Below, in pieces: positions 25,581 through 36,640 of a DNA stretch of 64,000 bases. The notes below the pieces were generated by a model. That model worked only from the letters and a program-made list of their open reading frames with translations, ran no database searches and was not told the origin of the DNA. This stretch comes from Monarcha castaneiventris obscurior (Eukaryota; Chordata; Aves; Passeriformes; Monarchidae): contig JAMPIT010000417.1 in assembly GCA_026261815.1 (NCBI GenBank), positions 4,125,501 to 4,189,500 on the forward strand, written 5' to 3'. Both the position numbers and the translations under genes were made by a program. Positions within the stretch are counted from its first letter, which is position 1; the number at the start of each line of letters is the position of its first letter.

Positions 25581-26445
25581 CACAGAATCACAGAATATGC
25601 TGAGTTGGAAGGGACCCAGAAGAGTCATTGAACCCAACTCCTGGCCTGCACAGGGCCATCCCTAAATCAGGATTCCATACTATGTGCCTGAAAATATTGT
25701 CCAAACCCTTCCTGAACTCTGTTAGGCTGGTGCTGTGACCATTTCCCTGGAGAGCCTGTGCCAGTGTGAGAAGCTTTTTCTAATATCCAACCTAAACTTC
25801 CTTTAACAAAAATTTAGGCCATTCCTGTCACTGGTCACTACAGGGAAGAGATCAGTGCCTGCCCCTCCTCTGCCCCTCATGAGGAAGCTGTAACTGCAAT
25901 GAGGTCTCCCCTCAGTCTCCTCTTCACCAGGCTGAACTGACCAAGTGTCCTAAGATGCTCGTCTTAAGGCTTTACCTCAAGGTTCTTCACTGTCTTCATT
26001 GCCCTCTTGTGGATGGATGGTCTTTATACCTTTTGTTTATTGTGGCACCCAAAACTGCACACAGCACTAGAGGTGAGGCCACCCCAGTGCAGAGCAGAGC
26101 AGGACAATCCCCTCCCTTGCCTGGCTGACGATGCTGTGCCTGATGCCCCCAGAACACACTTGGCCCTCCTGGCTGCCAGGGCACTGCTGGCTCATGTTCA
26201 ACCTGCCATCAACCGGGACCCCCAGGTCCCTTTCCATGGCACTGCTTTCCAGCCTCTCATTTCCCAGTCTGTTTGTACCATACCAGTAGGGTTGCCCCAT
26301 CCCAGGCGCAGAATCCGGCACTTTCCCTTGTTGGACTTCATACAGTTGGTGACTGCCCAGTTCTCTCATTTTTTGAGGTCTCTCTGCAGGGCCTCCCTGC
26401 CCTTGAAAGAGTCAACAGCTCCTCCCAGTTTTGTATCTGTTTGCT
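25581..26445 (-). mobile_element. CR1 LINE fragment with ORF2 C-terminus and 3' tail
   Basis: About 865 bp, minus strand. The 3' end shows two octamer units CACAGAATCACAGAAT at 25581-25596 (reverse of the CR1 tail), followed by GAGTTGGAAGGGACCCAGAA. The interior is the antisense of the CR1 ORF2 C-terminal region. On the minus strand, 26369-26067 reads in one frame with the motifs [10 protein letters not shown] and [17 protein letters not shown], typical of the part downstream of the CR1 reverse-transcriptase catalytic domain. Upstream (26446-26338) the homologous part NWEELLTLSRAG continues in another frame, and stops and frameshifts occur further 3', so the copy is dead. The catalytic core and endonuclease are absent because of 5' truncation near 26445. 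Confidence 0.95.
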
Positions 26446-29400
26446 TATAGAAATGAGTTTTGGATGTGCTGAGGTAACGCAGCAAACCAAACTGTGAATT
26501 AAGAAGCAGAAAAACCAAAAAGAAAAATGTGTTTTCTGTTTGGCAGTTCCTGCTGCAAGATGCTGCAGGCCTACATAGGCTAGTTGGAAAACGCCTGTTG
26601 CTTTTTGTACCAAATGTTCATTATGTCCTTTGTCCTTGCTCACCCGTGCTTGAGTGAGCTGACCTGATGCCCAAAACAGATCTCCAGGACCTGGAGACAA
26701 AATCAACAATAGTTGGGACAGCACAGGAGATGGAATTTCCTCAGCCCCCTGTAGCAAATGCTGTTAGGACTACTTTCTGAAAGTCCTATCTCTTATATAT
26801 TAACAACAAATTATTTTCAGGCCGTGGCTTTGAGGGTCCAAATGTGGCAGTTGCTGTCAGCAAGTGGACTGTGAATCAGGTAGTTGACAGTCCCATCAGT
26901 GAAGGCTGTAACAGGGCTGTTCCCAGGCGCCACAGGACCCTTCCCTGGTGTCCCCCAAGAAAAGGGCAGTGCACCAGCTGCTGCTCCTATTGACAGAACT
27001 GTGGGTTGTAGATTGAGTTTCCACCTTCCCCTGTGTTTTGGTCACCCTGTACTCCAAAATACCTTCTCAACTCTGTGGCATTATAGCAATTTACTTTATC
27101 TGGATGTTGAACTCAGAAGAAAGCCCCAAACTAACAGGAAATTTGGACGAAGAGAGAATAGGGTGCCGTAAAAATTGCGGGCAAGCTACAAAAAACCACT
27201 AATAATACTTGTGCTATTGTTAATATTGAATATAATACTTGGTGCAGAAGTTCACATGGCTGGAAAGACATCGAGATAGGAATCATGGAGGTACTTAAAA
27301 TGATGTTATTATGAGTAACTTAGCGGCAACTACTGGAAGAGAGAGGTTTTTCTTAATGCATAAGAAATAATTAGATTTTGATACTGCTTATATTTTTTTG
27401 AATGCCAGGCGACCCTACTGTGTACTGTGAGCAGATCATGTATTTGTGGCAGGATTGAGGAAAACCGGTGGCAATTTGAATCAGCTGGAAACTGAAATCA
27501 ATTTAAATATTTATTTAGAGCATTAATGTATTTATCTCTTTGGAACTTAAAGCGGTGGCACTATAATTCTGCAGAGCTCCTGCTCACCTCTACTCAATAG
27601 CAAAACAAATGCTGATCTGTGAAGTGTGCTGAAACAGTGGAAAGAAAGAGTGTTTCATTACTATGTTTTCCCTCTTCTCCCCTAATTACAGTAGTAGGGA
27701 CTTACCTGGCTGCTTCTTCCACTTTTTCTTTTGCAATAGGGCCTTCCTGGCATTACCTTTTTGGTTTTTTCCTTCTAAAATTTACAGCTTGCTTTGGTGA
27801 GTAACACCATTTGGCAAGGGAGAACAGTGCTTGCAGAGAAAGGTCACAGGTTATAAAGGAGAGATGCCAGGGAAAGCTTGGCACTGCTGATGTTTCTCTT
27901 GCACCCTATACCAGCTGCTCCTTCCATTCTTTTGGTCTGATTGCTAAAACTTGTATTGAAAATACAGGAACTTTTGCAAATATTTTATTTCTCTGCTTTA
28001 AAAAAACCCAGATTTTTTGTGCAAATGCAACTGTTGAAAAATAGCATCCTGACTCAGAAACTCCAATTTTCCATTACAGTACATATTCTCATAATTGATC
28101 ACTTTATCTTTTTTTTTTTTGAAAGAAATGTCAATAACTAAATGAAATAACTAAATAAACTACATTCTTAGTCCATCAGAAATGTAATCATATTGCTGTT
28201 AGATTGTATCTCTGCTATTTCTTTCTTGTCTGATGCAGCAAATGCTGCATCTGCTCTCATTCATTCTTTTTTTCCCATTTGCCTTCAGTTTGGCTCCCCC
28301 AAATTCCTGTGCCAAGGAGTTATGCAAGACATTCCAGTTTGATGATAAATATAAGGCATGTAAAGTTCATAATATACTGGCCATGCTGCAATCCATCAAT
28401 GAAGATCTTTGACAACAGAGCTGAGTATCGGCCAAATTGACATTTCCTAAAAGAACATTTTCTGTATTATTTTTATGAGTTGACACAAAAGAATATTTCT
28501 CCTACAAGCTGTTCCAAGGGAATACTTGGGAAGTACTTAGAAATTATTAAATTATTCATTGTGAATGCCTGAAGAAAACCTTTATAGGGTTTTCACAAAG
28601 TCCTCAAAACTTGTAATTAAAGTAGTAAATTTTTTTTCATTAAATGGGCCGTGTACTGCAGGGAGCATGTATATATTCCTGGGAGGACCAAGAATTTATT
28701 CCCTCAGGCAGCTGGCTGTAAATAAATATAAAGCTACATATAACATTTCAGAAAGCAAGCAGAATCCAATTTAGTTAGTGAGAAGTAAAATAGATAAATA
28801 GGGAACACCATTATCTCTTTGGCAATATATATGTATAATTTTAAGTTAATATAAGGTTGTGAGGATGAGGACACAAGCTATGTAAAACCAGGCACTTTTG
28901 GACCAGAGAATGAAAATGTCTGGTGGAAAAGATTAATGCAAAATATTTAAACTAATCCAACATTTACTAGGAAAATTCAGGTCAAACCTGGGATTAGTGC
29001 TTTGTGTTCTCTACTGATAACCTTGATGTTTTTGTACTTACCTTTCTCACTCTCATACAGTTACTTAAGCCCCATATTCTTTATGTAAAGAAACCCCAAA
29101 CCACGCCTTGTACAGCTCCTATCTCTTCTGTTAGCAACAACAGAGCAGTGCTAGCCTGATGCCTTGAAAATCTTCAGCTGAGTAAGTATCAGAGATGGCA
29201 CTGAGCAGCTGTTTCTCTGGGCAAAACTCATCTGTGCATCTGTGAGCAGTTGGGCTTTTTGTTATTTGGTATCTGAGTGGCAGCAGCAAAGTGAGGGTGA
29301 AGGAAGAGGGCAGATTACATAAAAAATCCCTCAGATTTTTTTTTGCCAGATATTTTTGCCTCTCTGAAGCATCTGCTAAAGTGTGCTAATTTTTTATACC

Positions 29401-31224
29401 GTTATAGAAATGTTGCTTTGCTAATGTTAACAAGATCTTAATATAGATTCTGTCGAATTGTTTTTGCAAATCTTTTCTTTGTATTAAAAATTTTTGGTTT
29501 GTAACAAATGCTTTTTGACAGGTTGGTATGTCTTTGCTGCTTCATTCACTTCAGCATCAAAATGTTCCTATGTTCTCTAGCAGAACAAAGATAATTTTTA
29601 AACTCTTCTCTCCACCAAATCCCAAATTCTGGCACTCGCAAAGTAAGGTTACATTGGAGGGCAATTCAGTATTCAAAGGGAACATCTCCATTTCCTTATG
29701 ACTGGCATGTAAAATTCCAGACTCTCAAACTTCTGAGGTAAGGGCTATGAGGAAGACTTGTATGTAAATTAAGTAAAGACCCCTCTGAGCAAAGCACTTC
29801 TAAGCCAGGCTAAAATGCCTTTTTAGATATTTCAAACCAAGTGGTTTCCAGTGTGGAGTCCTAGTAGGAAGTGTACATTTTAACAATCAGAGAAAGACAT
29901 TTTCAAAGGCAAAAAGAACAGAAAGAGGAGAGGCTGGCTTAAAAAGAACTATTTAGTGTAATGAGAGGGAAAGCACAATACTGCCAAGGCAGCTTGCCTG
30001 TTCTGCAGTGCAGGCAGAGGAGTTAATTTTATCTTAATATGTTAAAGAAGAGTTATTGGTCCATTGATACAGTACATGACTGTTATACTGGGGGAAAAAA
30101 AAAAAAGAAAGGAAAAGAAATAACACCTTTATGAAGGAAGAAAAACAGAAGCCAAGGAGTTGTTAACTAATTAGCTGGTCATTAATCCCTGAAAAGAAAA
30201 AACCAGGAAGTTACTGAGCAGATAAACTGTTGATTCATATTTAGAAGGTAACAAGATGATGAGCAGCAGTCCTCAGATAATGTCAAGAATAAATTGCATG
30301 AAAGCCATCTGATTTTCTCATGTGAGAGAGTATCATGTTTAGTGGATATGGGAGAAATAGTAGCTGACATTTTGTGCCTTCAGTAGGGGTTTTTGCAGTC
30401 TTTCATGACACTCATTTGCAAACTACTGAAGCCTGATGCTCATGAAGCTCTTACAAGGTGTAATATTGTACAATATTGTTCTGAAAAAGAAGAGGCACAG
30501 AATAGATGTTAAACCTGTTACCCTGAAATGCTGTGTAGTACAGGACTGTTTACAGAGGTCACCTGGAGTCTGGTAGTCTACAATTACTGATGGGACATGA
30601 TAATTTATGGCATATGTAATATGATATTCTAGGTACAGTTACACATTACACAAACTTGTCAGATATGCTGCAGGAATGTTGAAGGGCAGGAGTCAAACCC
30701 AAATGGCCACGATAAGCTACAAAAATGGTCTGGAAGAAAGCTGGATGCAATTCAGTTGGGATGTCCACATTTAGGCAGAAAGAAGCAACTGCAAGTGTGG
30801 AGAATGGGGAACAAGAAGTGGCTGCTTTCTGGAAAAAGATCCGGGGGTGGGGGAGTTACAGTGACACAAAAACTGAGTATGAGCCAATAATGTTGTACTG
30901 CTGCAAACAGGCAACATACTGGGGTGTAGGAGGGGGATAGCTGTGTGGAAGATACCTGGAGAAATCCTCCTTCTGTTGCTGGCACACAGAAGATCTCAGC
31001 TGTAGTATTTTGCCTAGTTTGAGGCAGTCCCCTTCTAGGAGGAGGTGGAAAAGCCAACAGTAGAAATTTTGGGAGAGAGAAGCAAGAGCAGCTGAGAAAC
31101 AAGGTGTGCAGGAGTTCAGCCAAGGAGCTGCTGGTGCTCAGTCTGGCAGAGACAAGACCGAGAGAGTGCGCGCTTGTCCCTCCAGTTATGTTACATCAAA
31201 GGTGGTGGCAGACAGGAAAGGATT
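26446..31224. other. Non-coding DNA, no gene seen
   Basis: AT-rich interval with unrecognised open frames, the longest being 139 codons on minus (26338-26757), which partly overlaps the CR1 fragment. T- and A-runs occur at 28109-28120 and 30093-30104. The segment 27460-27550 is AT-rich and looks like unique sequence, but nothing identifies its role. Confidence 0.55.
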
Positions 31225-31490
31225 AGTCTGATCTCTCTGTCCACAGCGAGTAGATCAAGGAGAAGAGACCTTAACCTGCAGCAAAGAAGCTTCAGACATG
31301 AAGGAAAATTTTCTAATAACGAGGAGAGTGAGATACTAGAGAAGACTAACTGGGAACAAGCAGGGGCCTGTGCCATCTCTCCTGGAAGATTTCCAGGGTG
31401 GGTTAAAGTGGCTGCATGAGTTTGATCTCCCAATAGAGATGGTAGAGGAGAGGCTGGGTGATCTTGCAAGCTCCTTTCCTGCCTGTTTCC
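31225..31490 (+). mobile_element. Probable ancient CR1/L3-type LINE 3' fragment
   Basis: The plus strand shows in order a frame with RSRRRDLNLQQRSFR, comparable to the CR1 ORF2 stretch LKLQQGRFR; then CATGAAGGAAAATTTTCTAA, comparable to ACATGAGGAAGAACTTCTTT; then CCATCTCTCCTGGAAGATTT, comparable to the TCTCTGGAGATATTCAA part; and finally GGGTGATCTTGCAAGCTCCT-TTCC, comparable to the GATGACCTCTCGAGGTCCCTTCC 3' UTR. The collinear order of four motifs supports an old, heavily diverged LINE of the CR1/L3 clade. The frame is broken and the terminal tail is not clear. The sequence just upstream (30700-31220) may or may not belong to it. Confidence 0.5.
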
Positions 31491-33470
31491 TGTGTTGCTC
31501 TGGCCCTTGTCCTGATGAAGCAGGGTTTGTACTTCCCTGAAGAGCTGTCACCTGCTTAACTCCACAGCAAGACAGCTCAACACAAGCATCATCCACCTGC
31601 TGCTGTTGGGGGCATTACAGCACCATATTTTGGGCACCATTTTAATATCATTGTAGGCATTACCTGCTCCTATTAAACAGACAAGGTCTCAGAGCATCTT
31701 TTATGGTGCTGCAGAGCAGCTTTACATCAGAGTAGGCTCTGACCTTTTGGATCCAGGCAAGCTGTCAGGCTCTGAGCTAGGTGTACTTTCATGCCTGTGG
31801 TCCTTGTGATGCTTTGTGTCTGTCAGGATGAGGACTCTTAATTCCTGCTATCAATTTGCAATTTGTGAGGCTTCTTTAGGGTGCGTGTCTCCAGGTAATA
31901 CATCAAAATAGCCCCAGTTATTATGTAACCTTATTTCACATAATTAGGTTTATCTTTCTTATGTTTTAGTTTTCAAATATCCCTTGCTGTATCTGAGAAC
32001 AGGCGTGGGCTCGGAAATCGTGTCTTCCTGAAGCGTTACAGTGGAACAGTTCTGTGAGAGTTTGGCTGCACCTGGAGTAACTCACACGTTGTTGCTAAAC
32101 CACTGTACAAAAATCTACGGCAATCTGAGCAGATATCACTCAGTTTTTCAAAGGGGTTTGTATGGTATAGAGTCGTCACATTTCAACTGATAATTTCCAA
32201 AAGTTCATCATCCAATAAAAGCTGGTCACAACTCAGTAAAACTGAATAGGTTTAAGTAAAATTATTAGCAATGCTTACATGCTTTAAACAAGAAAAGGGC
32301 TGTATTGTAAGGGTATAAGGTGGTAAATGACATAAAACTTCATGCAAGGAACTTGTGATGGCATTTTAATTCAGATCTGTGTTGACAAAAAAAGGGTTAG
32401 TTCACTTGGCATCTTTTATCAGCCTTCAGCTTTTGTATAGACTCAGTATCTACTATTACCTCTGCCTTGCTATTGTGAATCTGAAGAAAAGTTTTATAAC
32501 ATGCGTAGAATTGGATAAGCAATGCACTGACACTTTTGAGAACTGTATAGCAAAATCATTCTAGAGGCAACCCAGGTGGTAATTATGTAGTCAAAAATCA
32601 CTCCAGTCAAATTAAAATGAATCTTCCTCTGTGAGGCAACTTATGAGGAAAGAAGGCTCCATTAGTTCATTGTGTTTCATAGCCTACAGGTAACAGAATT
32701 TTTCAGAAGGAAATTCGAACTTTGTTGCAAAGGATTTGGGAATAGTAATTTTTACTCTATTTACAGGAGATACAATGGCGCTAGAGAAAAATAATGTGTT
32801 CAAGAAAGGATGTCATATAAAAGTGGTCTTTTTTTCCCAGATTCCTTAGTACCAAATGAGTGGTTTTTTATTCCATTTCAAATCCTACATTTGTAGGATG
32901 GCCCATAGGGTTGGCAGGAGACCCATCCTGCACATCTCTCCTAATCCTGCAAGCTAACATATCTGAGTCAAAGCTTGATTTTATTCACTTGGCCAGTCTG
33001 CTTGCCTCCCTGATTTCTCTTGGTCTTTATACTTTTATGTGAACTTATTTGCACACTGCATATTTCTATGCCGTGAAAGTACTTTTGTTGTAGTCAGCTG
33101 CTCAAAAACTCTTTGTTGAATGAACACATATCTTTAAAAATGGTCTGCTTTGCCAAGGGCCATGCAAGTTAACAACCCCATGGGTAATCTTCAGCTCAGG
33201 GATGCTCTGTAGTTTTGTTTGGAAGTGTTGCTCTACCTTCTTTCTCATTACTTTTGCAACTTTTTTTGAAACAGGTTACCCTGAGGGAATTATGCAGTGT
33301 TCTACATTTTGCTGTAACTTGACAGATCTTCCTTCTTGTCATACTGTTCCCTAGGGAAATCAGGAATGCTAATGTTGTTAGGTTTAGAATATCATTATGA
33401 CTATATTTCGTGCAGATGGCAAGTATGACTACTACTGTAGTAATGCTTACGATGACTGGTGACTTGTTAA

Positions 33471-33484
33471 ATATATATATATAT
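33471..33484. repeat. (AT)7 microsatellite
   Basis: Seven perfect AT units followed by GGGG and a T run. Short and probably of no functional meaning. Confidence 0.9.
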
Positions 33485-33633
33485 GGGGTTTTTTTCAAAT
33501 GTGTGGAAGAGTATCTACACAGAAGGAGAGAGGTAGAAAAATCCTTGTTCTGCATTTTCACTTTGGTTTAGTTTTCTGATTAATTTACTGTGGGTAGGAC
33601 AGAGACTTCTAATAGATGATTTTTATTCTCTAG

Positions 33634-33705
33634 GTTTGTTTTTTTGGTTTTGGTTTGGTTTTTGGGGGAGTTGTTTGTTTGTTGGCTGGGTTGGGGAGGT
33701 GGGGG
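33634..33705 (+). repeat. G/T-only low-complexity tract
   Basis: About 70 bp almost entirely of G and T on the plus strand, with TTTGG and GTTT repeats passing into GGG and GGGGG runs (GGGTTGGGGAGGTGGGGG at the right end). Strong strand asymmetry. Four G runs could form a quadruplex if a long loop is allowed. No neighbouring gene start is visible. Confidence 0.85.
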
Positions 33706-34475
33706 ATGTTTAGCATGAGTCTATTATTTTCTTTTATAAAAGGGTGAGTTTTCTCTGGAAATCAGGCAGCCTGAGGTAGAAATATGTTCTAAATGGATTT
33801 GCTACCTAAGGATTTCCCTTAGAGAGGAGCGGGCCACATAGGCTTCAGAACAGATTTGTTCTGTGTTATGCTAATCCCAGCAGTGCTATTTCCAAGCTGT
33901 TAGAGGAGAGGCAGGCATTTGCTTTCACTGAATACTATACTTAAATAATATTCATCATACTGAAATATTTGTGAATAACACAAAGTTTACCACCTGCTGG
34001 AAATGGTTTTTTCCAAATTCTGATTTTAAAATGTAATTAATAGATACTTTTAGTAAGGGCAATTATATGAGGATGTTTTTGTTCTCTTTGGGAGTAAATT
34101 GGTTTTACTATGAAATTTACATTCATGTTTTGGCATTTAGGTGTTGTTTGTATCTGGATGTAAGACTTGAAACAGTGGATTAAATCCATAGCATATTTCA
34201 GAGCTGCTTTCACAATGACAGCTTCATTTCCAGCACAATCTAAAAACCTTCCTATAATTATATGATGCCTGTAAATAAGCTGTCTCCAGAAGGTTACAGA
34301 GAATTAAATAACTGAGGCATTATACAGTACAAAAAATAGTGCTGCAAAGACATTGTACTGCACTTGAACAAAGGCAACAAGATTAATTAAAAGATCAAAG
34401 ATAGAGGAAATTAAGGAATGTATGTTTTTCTGAAATGGAAGACTTTTTTTAAAGAAAGAAAATCTTATGTGATAG

Positions 34476-34970
34476 ATGAGACTGGGTGGCAAAAAGGGTT
34501 TCAGGATCCCAAGAGGTAGAGCTGCCCAGGAAACCAAAGCAGCCCCAGAGGTGGCTAGAACTGAGCAAAGCCAGGGACAGAGTGCCAGGCAGGCGGGGCT
34601 GGCTCCTGACAGAGGTACCTTGGACAGTCACTGCAGACTGCAGGAGGGAACAGCCAGTTTTATTTTCTGTGCTCTGCCCAAGTCCTGGACAGGTGGCCTG
34701 TGGGCAAGACAAGGGGATGCAAAGCAGCACCATTTCAGGTTGAGATGTCTTCTCAGAAATAAGGTTGCACTCCACCCTTTCATCCCCAAGGCAGAGCAGC
34801 AGACTCCAGCTCTCCCCATTTTGGGACTGATGTGGCCCTCTGTTTTCTCAGCCCAAGGTCTCAACACTGATGGCATCAGCCTGAATCAGGGCTGCCTCAT
34901 ACTGCCAGCAGCTCTTTGCAAGGTCTTTGTTGAGTGTGATGGCATGTTTCTTCTGGGTAGCGGTCAGTGA
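34476..34970 (+). other. Unrecognised 164-codon open frame, probably not a gene
   Basis: One of the longest open frames outside the hexamer array. Its translation shows no signal peptide, transmembrane stretch or familiar motif. It has extensive shadow frames on plus (34486-34743) and minus (34449-34775, 34628-34876), which suggests the region is simply stop-poor because of its higher GC content. No clear promoter or splice pattern was found. A lncRNA exon or decayed repeat is an equal possibility. Confidence 0.12.
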
Positions 34971-36324
34971 GACCCCCAGAATGACACTGCCAACTTCACA
35001 TTTTTAACATGTCATTTGGAACTAAGCTGGTTAGCAGGACATGTCATCAGCAACAAGAGCAGAGCATCTCTAGGAAACAGGGATACTTGCTATTATGGTC
35101 ACTTGCCAATGATTTGCTACTTTCTTTTTTCCATGTAAAAACTGCAGGTCGAGATTACTATACCATCATCATGGAGTACGTTAGTATGAAACCATAAATG
35201 CCTGTATTCAGAGCAAATTACAGCATGTCAGCAGTGCTGCATGGTCTGTTACAATGTGACGTTGCTTGTGGTGTGACTCTGCTGAGGAAAAATTACTCTT
35301 CAGGAATGGAAAATTATTAATGAGCTCCCAAACAAGTCTCTTAATAAAACATACATAATAATTGGCAGGGACTTTGCTTTTCTTTCTTTTTCTTTGCATT
35401 TTCCCTCTGTTTGTGGGGAGGGGGTCTGCCTCTCTCAGCTTTGAATGTGGGTGACTTTCACTGGGAGATGTGTAAGACAGACAAATCATCACCTTCACTG
35501 TTGTTTCTTCTGGTGTTGTTTCCTAAGCTGTGTTGCAGTGAGTTTCCATTTCTCTGATTCCAGATAAACCTGGTGAGAGAATCCGCAGTGACTGGATTCT
35601 ACCTGTGTTCTTACCTTTGCTACAATGTGTGTAGTATTATTAATAATAATATTAATATTTAATATGAGAATGTTTATTCTTTGACAGTATATATTGCAAT
35701 CTCCAGAATTGGTAGATACATGACTGAATTTTAAAGAAGGTTACATACTTTCTATTATCTTTGATAATTCATTAGCAATTATAAAAGCATGAAAGGAGAA
35801 TTCTTGTTTTACTAAAAACCTGGGAAGAAAAAATGAGAACTAGAGAGAACTAAGAATGACTAATTACAGAAGTGGAACACAGCAGGGGAAAATCTGCACT
35901 CGCTTTTCTTTTAATGACTTCGAAATTTCTTGAGTTGTATATGTAGAAGTAATCTTCTAATATGTAGAAGAAGTTTTAATCTTTCCCAGCAAGGAAAAGA
36001 GAATCACTGTTTTGTGAGCCATGTAACAGTGTGCCCCCGAATTAGCTGTTTGCAGAGGTGTTGGATGCATAGCTGCAGTGCCATCCACTGAGGCTATGGG
36101 GTTTTTTTGCAAATGTTTACTCTTTTGTTGAGGCCAGTGGTTGCTAATGCTTCACAAATCAGCCCATACAAACTGCTAGGCTTCAAATTCCTCTAGTAAG
36201 TCCTCAATAATCTACCACTTCTAGTTCATCTTTCTGAGAGATAGTAAAATTCCTTCTATCATCTTAAAGTTTCTCTGCTGGGTTGCATGGAATTGGGGAA
36301 CTTCCCATTTGCCCTCCATGGGGC

Positions 36325-36640
36325 TGAATTAGAGAACATCTAAAGGAGAGCAACAAAGACGATGAAGGGCTTTGAGGGGAAGGGGTATGAGGAGTGGCTG
36401 AGGTCACTTGGTCTGTTCAGCCTGGAGAAGAGGAGACTGAGGGGAGACCTCAATGCAGTCTGCAGCTTCCTCATGAGGGGAGGAGGAGGGGCAGGCACTG
36501 ATCTCTTCTCTGTGATGACCAGTGACAGGATCCAAGAGGGAATGGCCTAAAGTTGTGTCAGGAGAGGTTTATGTTGGATATTAGGAAAAGCTTCTTCTCC
36601 CAGAGGGTGTTTGGGCACAGGAGTGGGCTCCCCAGAGTCT
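36325..36640 (+). mobile_element. CR1 LINE internal fragment (ORF2 C-terminus), both ends missing
   Basis: The plus strand encodes the CR1 ORF2 C-terminal region. AGCAACAAAGACGATGAAGG starts the recognisable part. A frame at 36362-36550 contains YEEWLRSLGLFSLEKRRLRG and LFSVMTSDR. After a stop, a second frame at 36553-36750 contains [14 protein letters not shown]. Homology fades after GGGCTCCCCAGAGTCTCCCAG near 36640. The 3' UTR and octamer tail expected roughly 150 bp further on are not seen. CR1 copies are normally 5'-truncated but retain the 3' tail, so the loss here suggests a later deletion or rearrangement. The copy is dead because of the stop and the missing ends. Confidence 0.9.

Larger units (their letters stand above)
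31491..36324. other. Non-coding DNA, no gene seen
   Basis: AT-rich interval with an (AT)7 run at 33471-33484, a G/T-rich tract at 33634-33705, and a more GC-rich patch around 34480-34970 that carries overlapping open frames on both strands. No family is recognised in any of them. Confidence 0.55.

Noticed and set aside
29191..29245. Weak plus-strand resemblance to the MIR core (GCAGCTGTTTCTCTGGGCAA)
   Set aside because: Only one short motif fits and the flanking MIR parts are missing.
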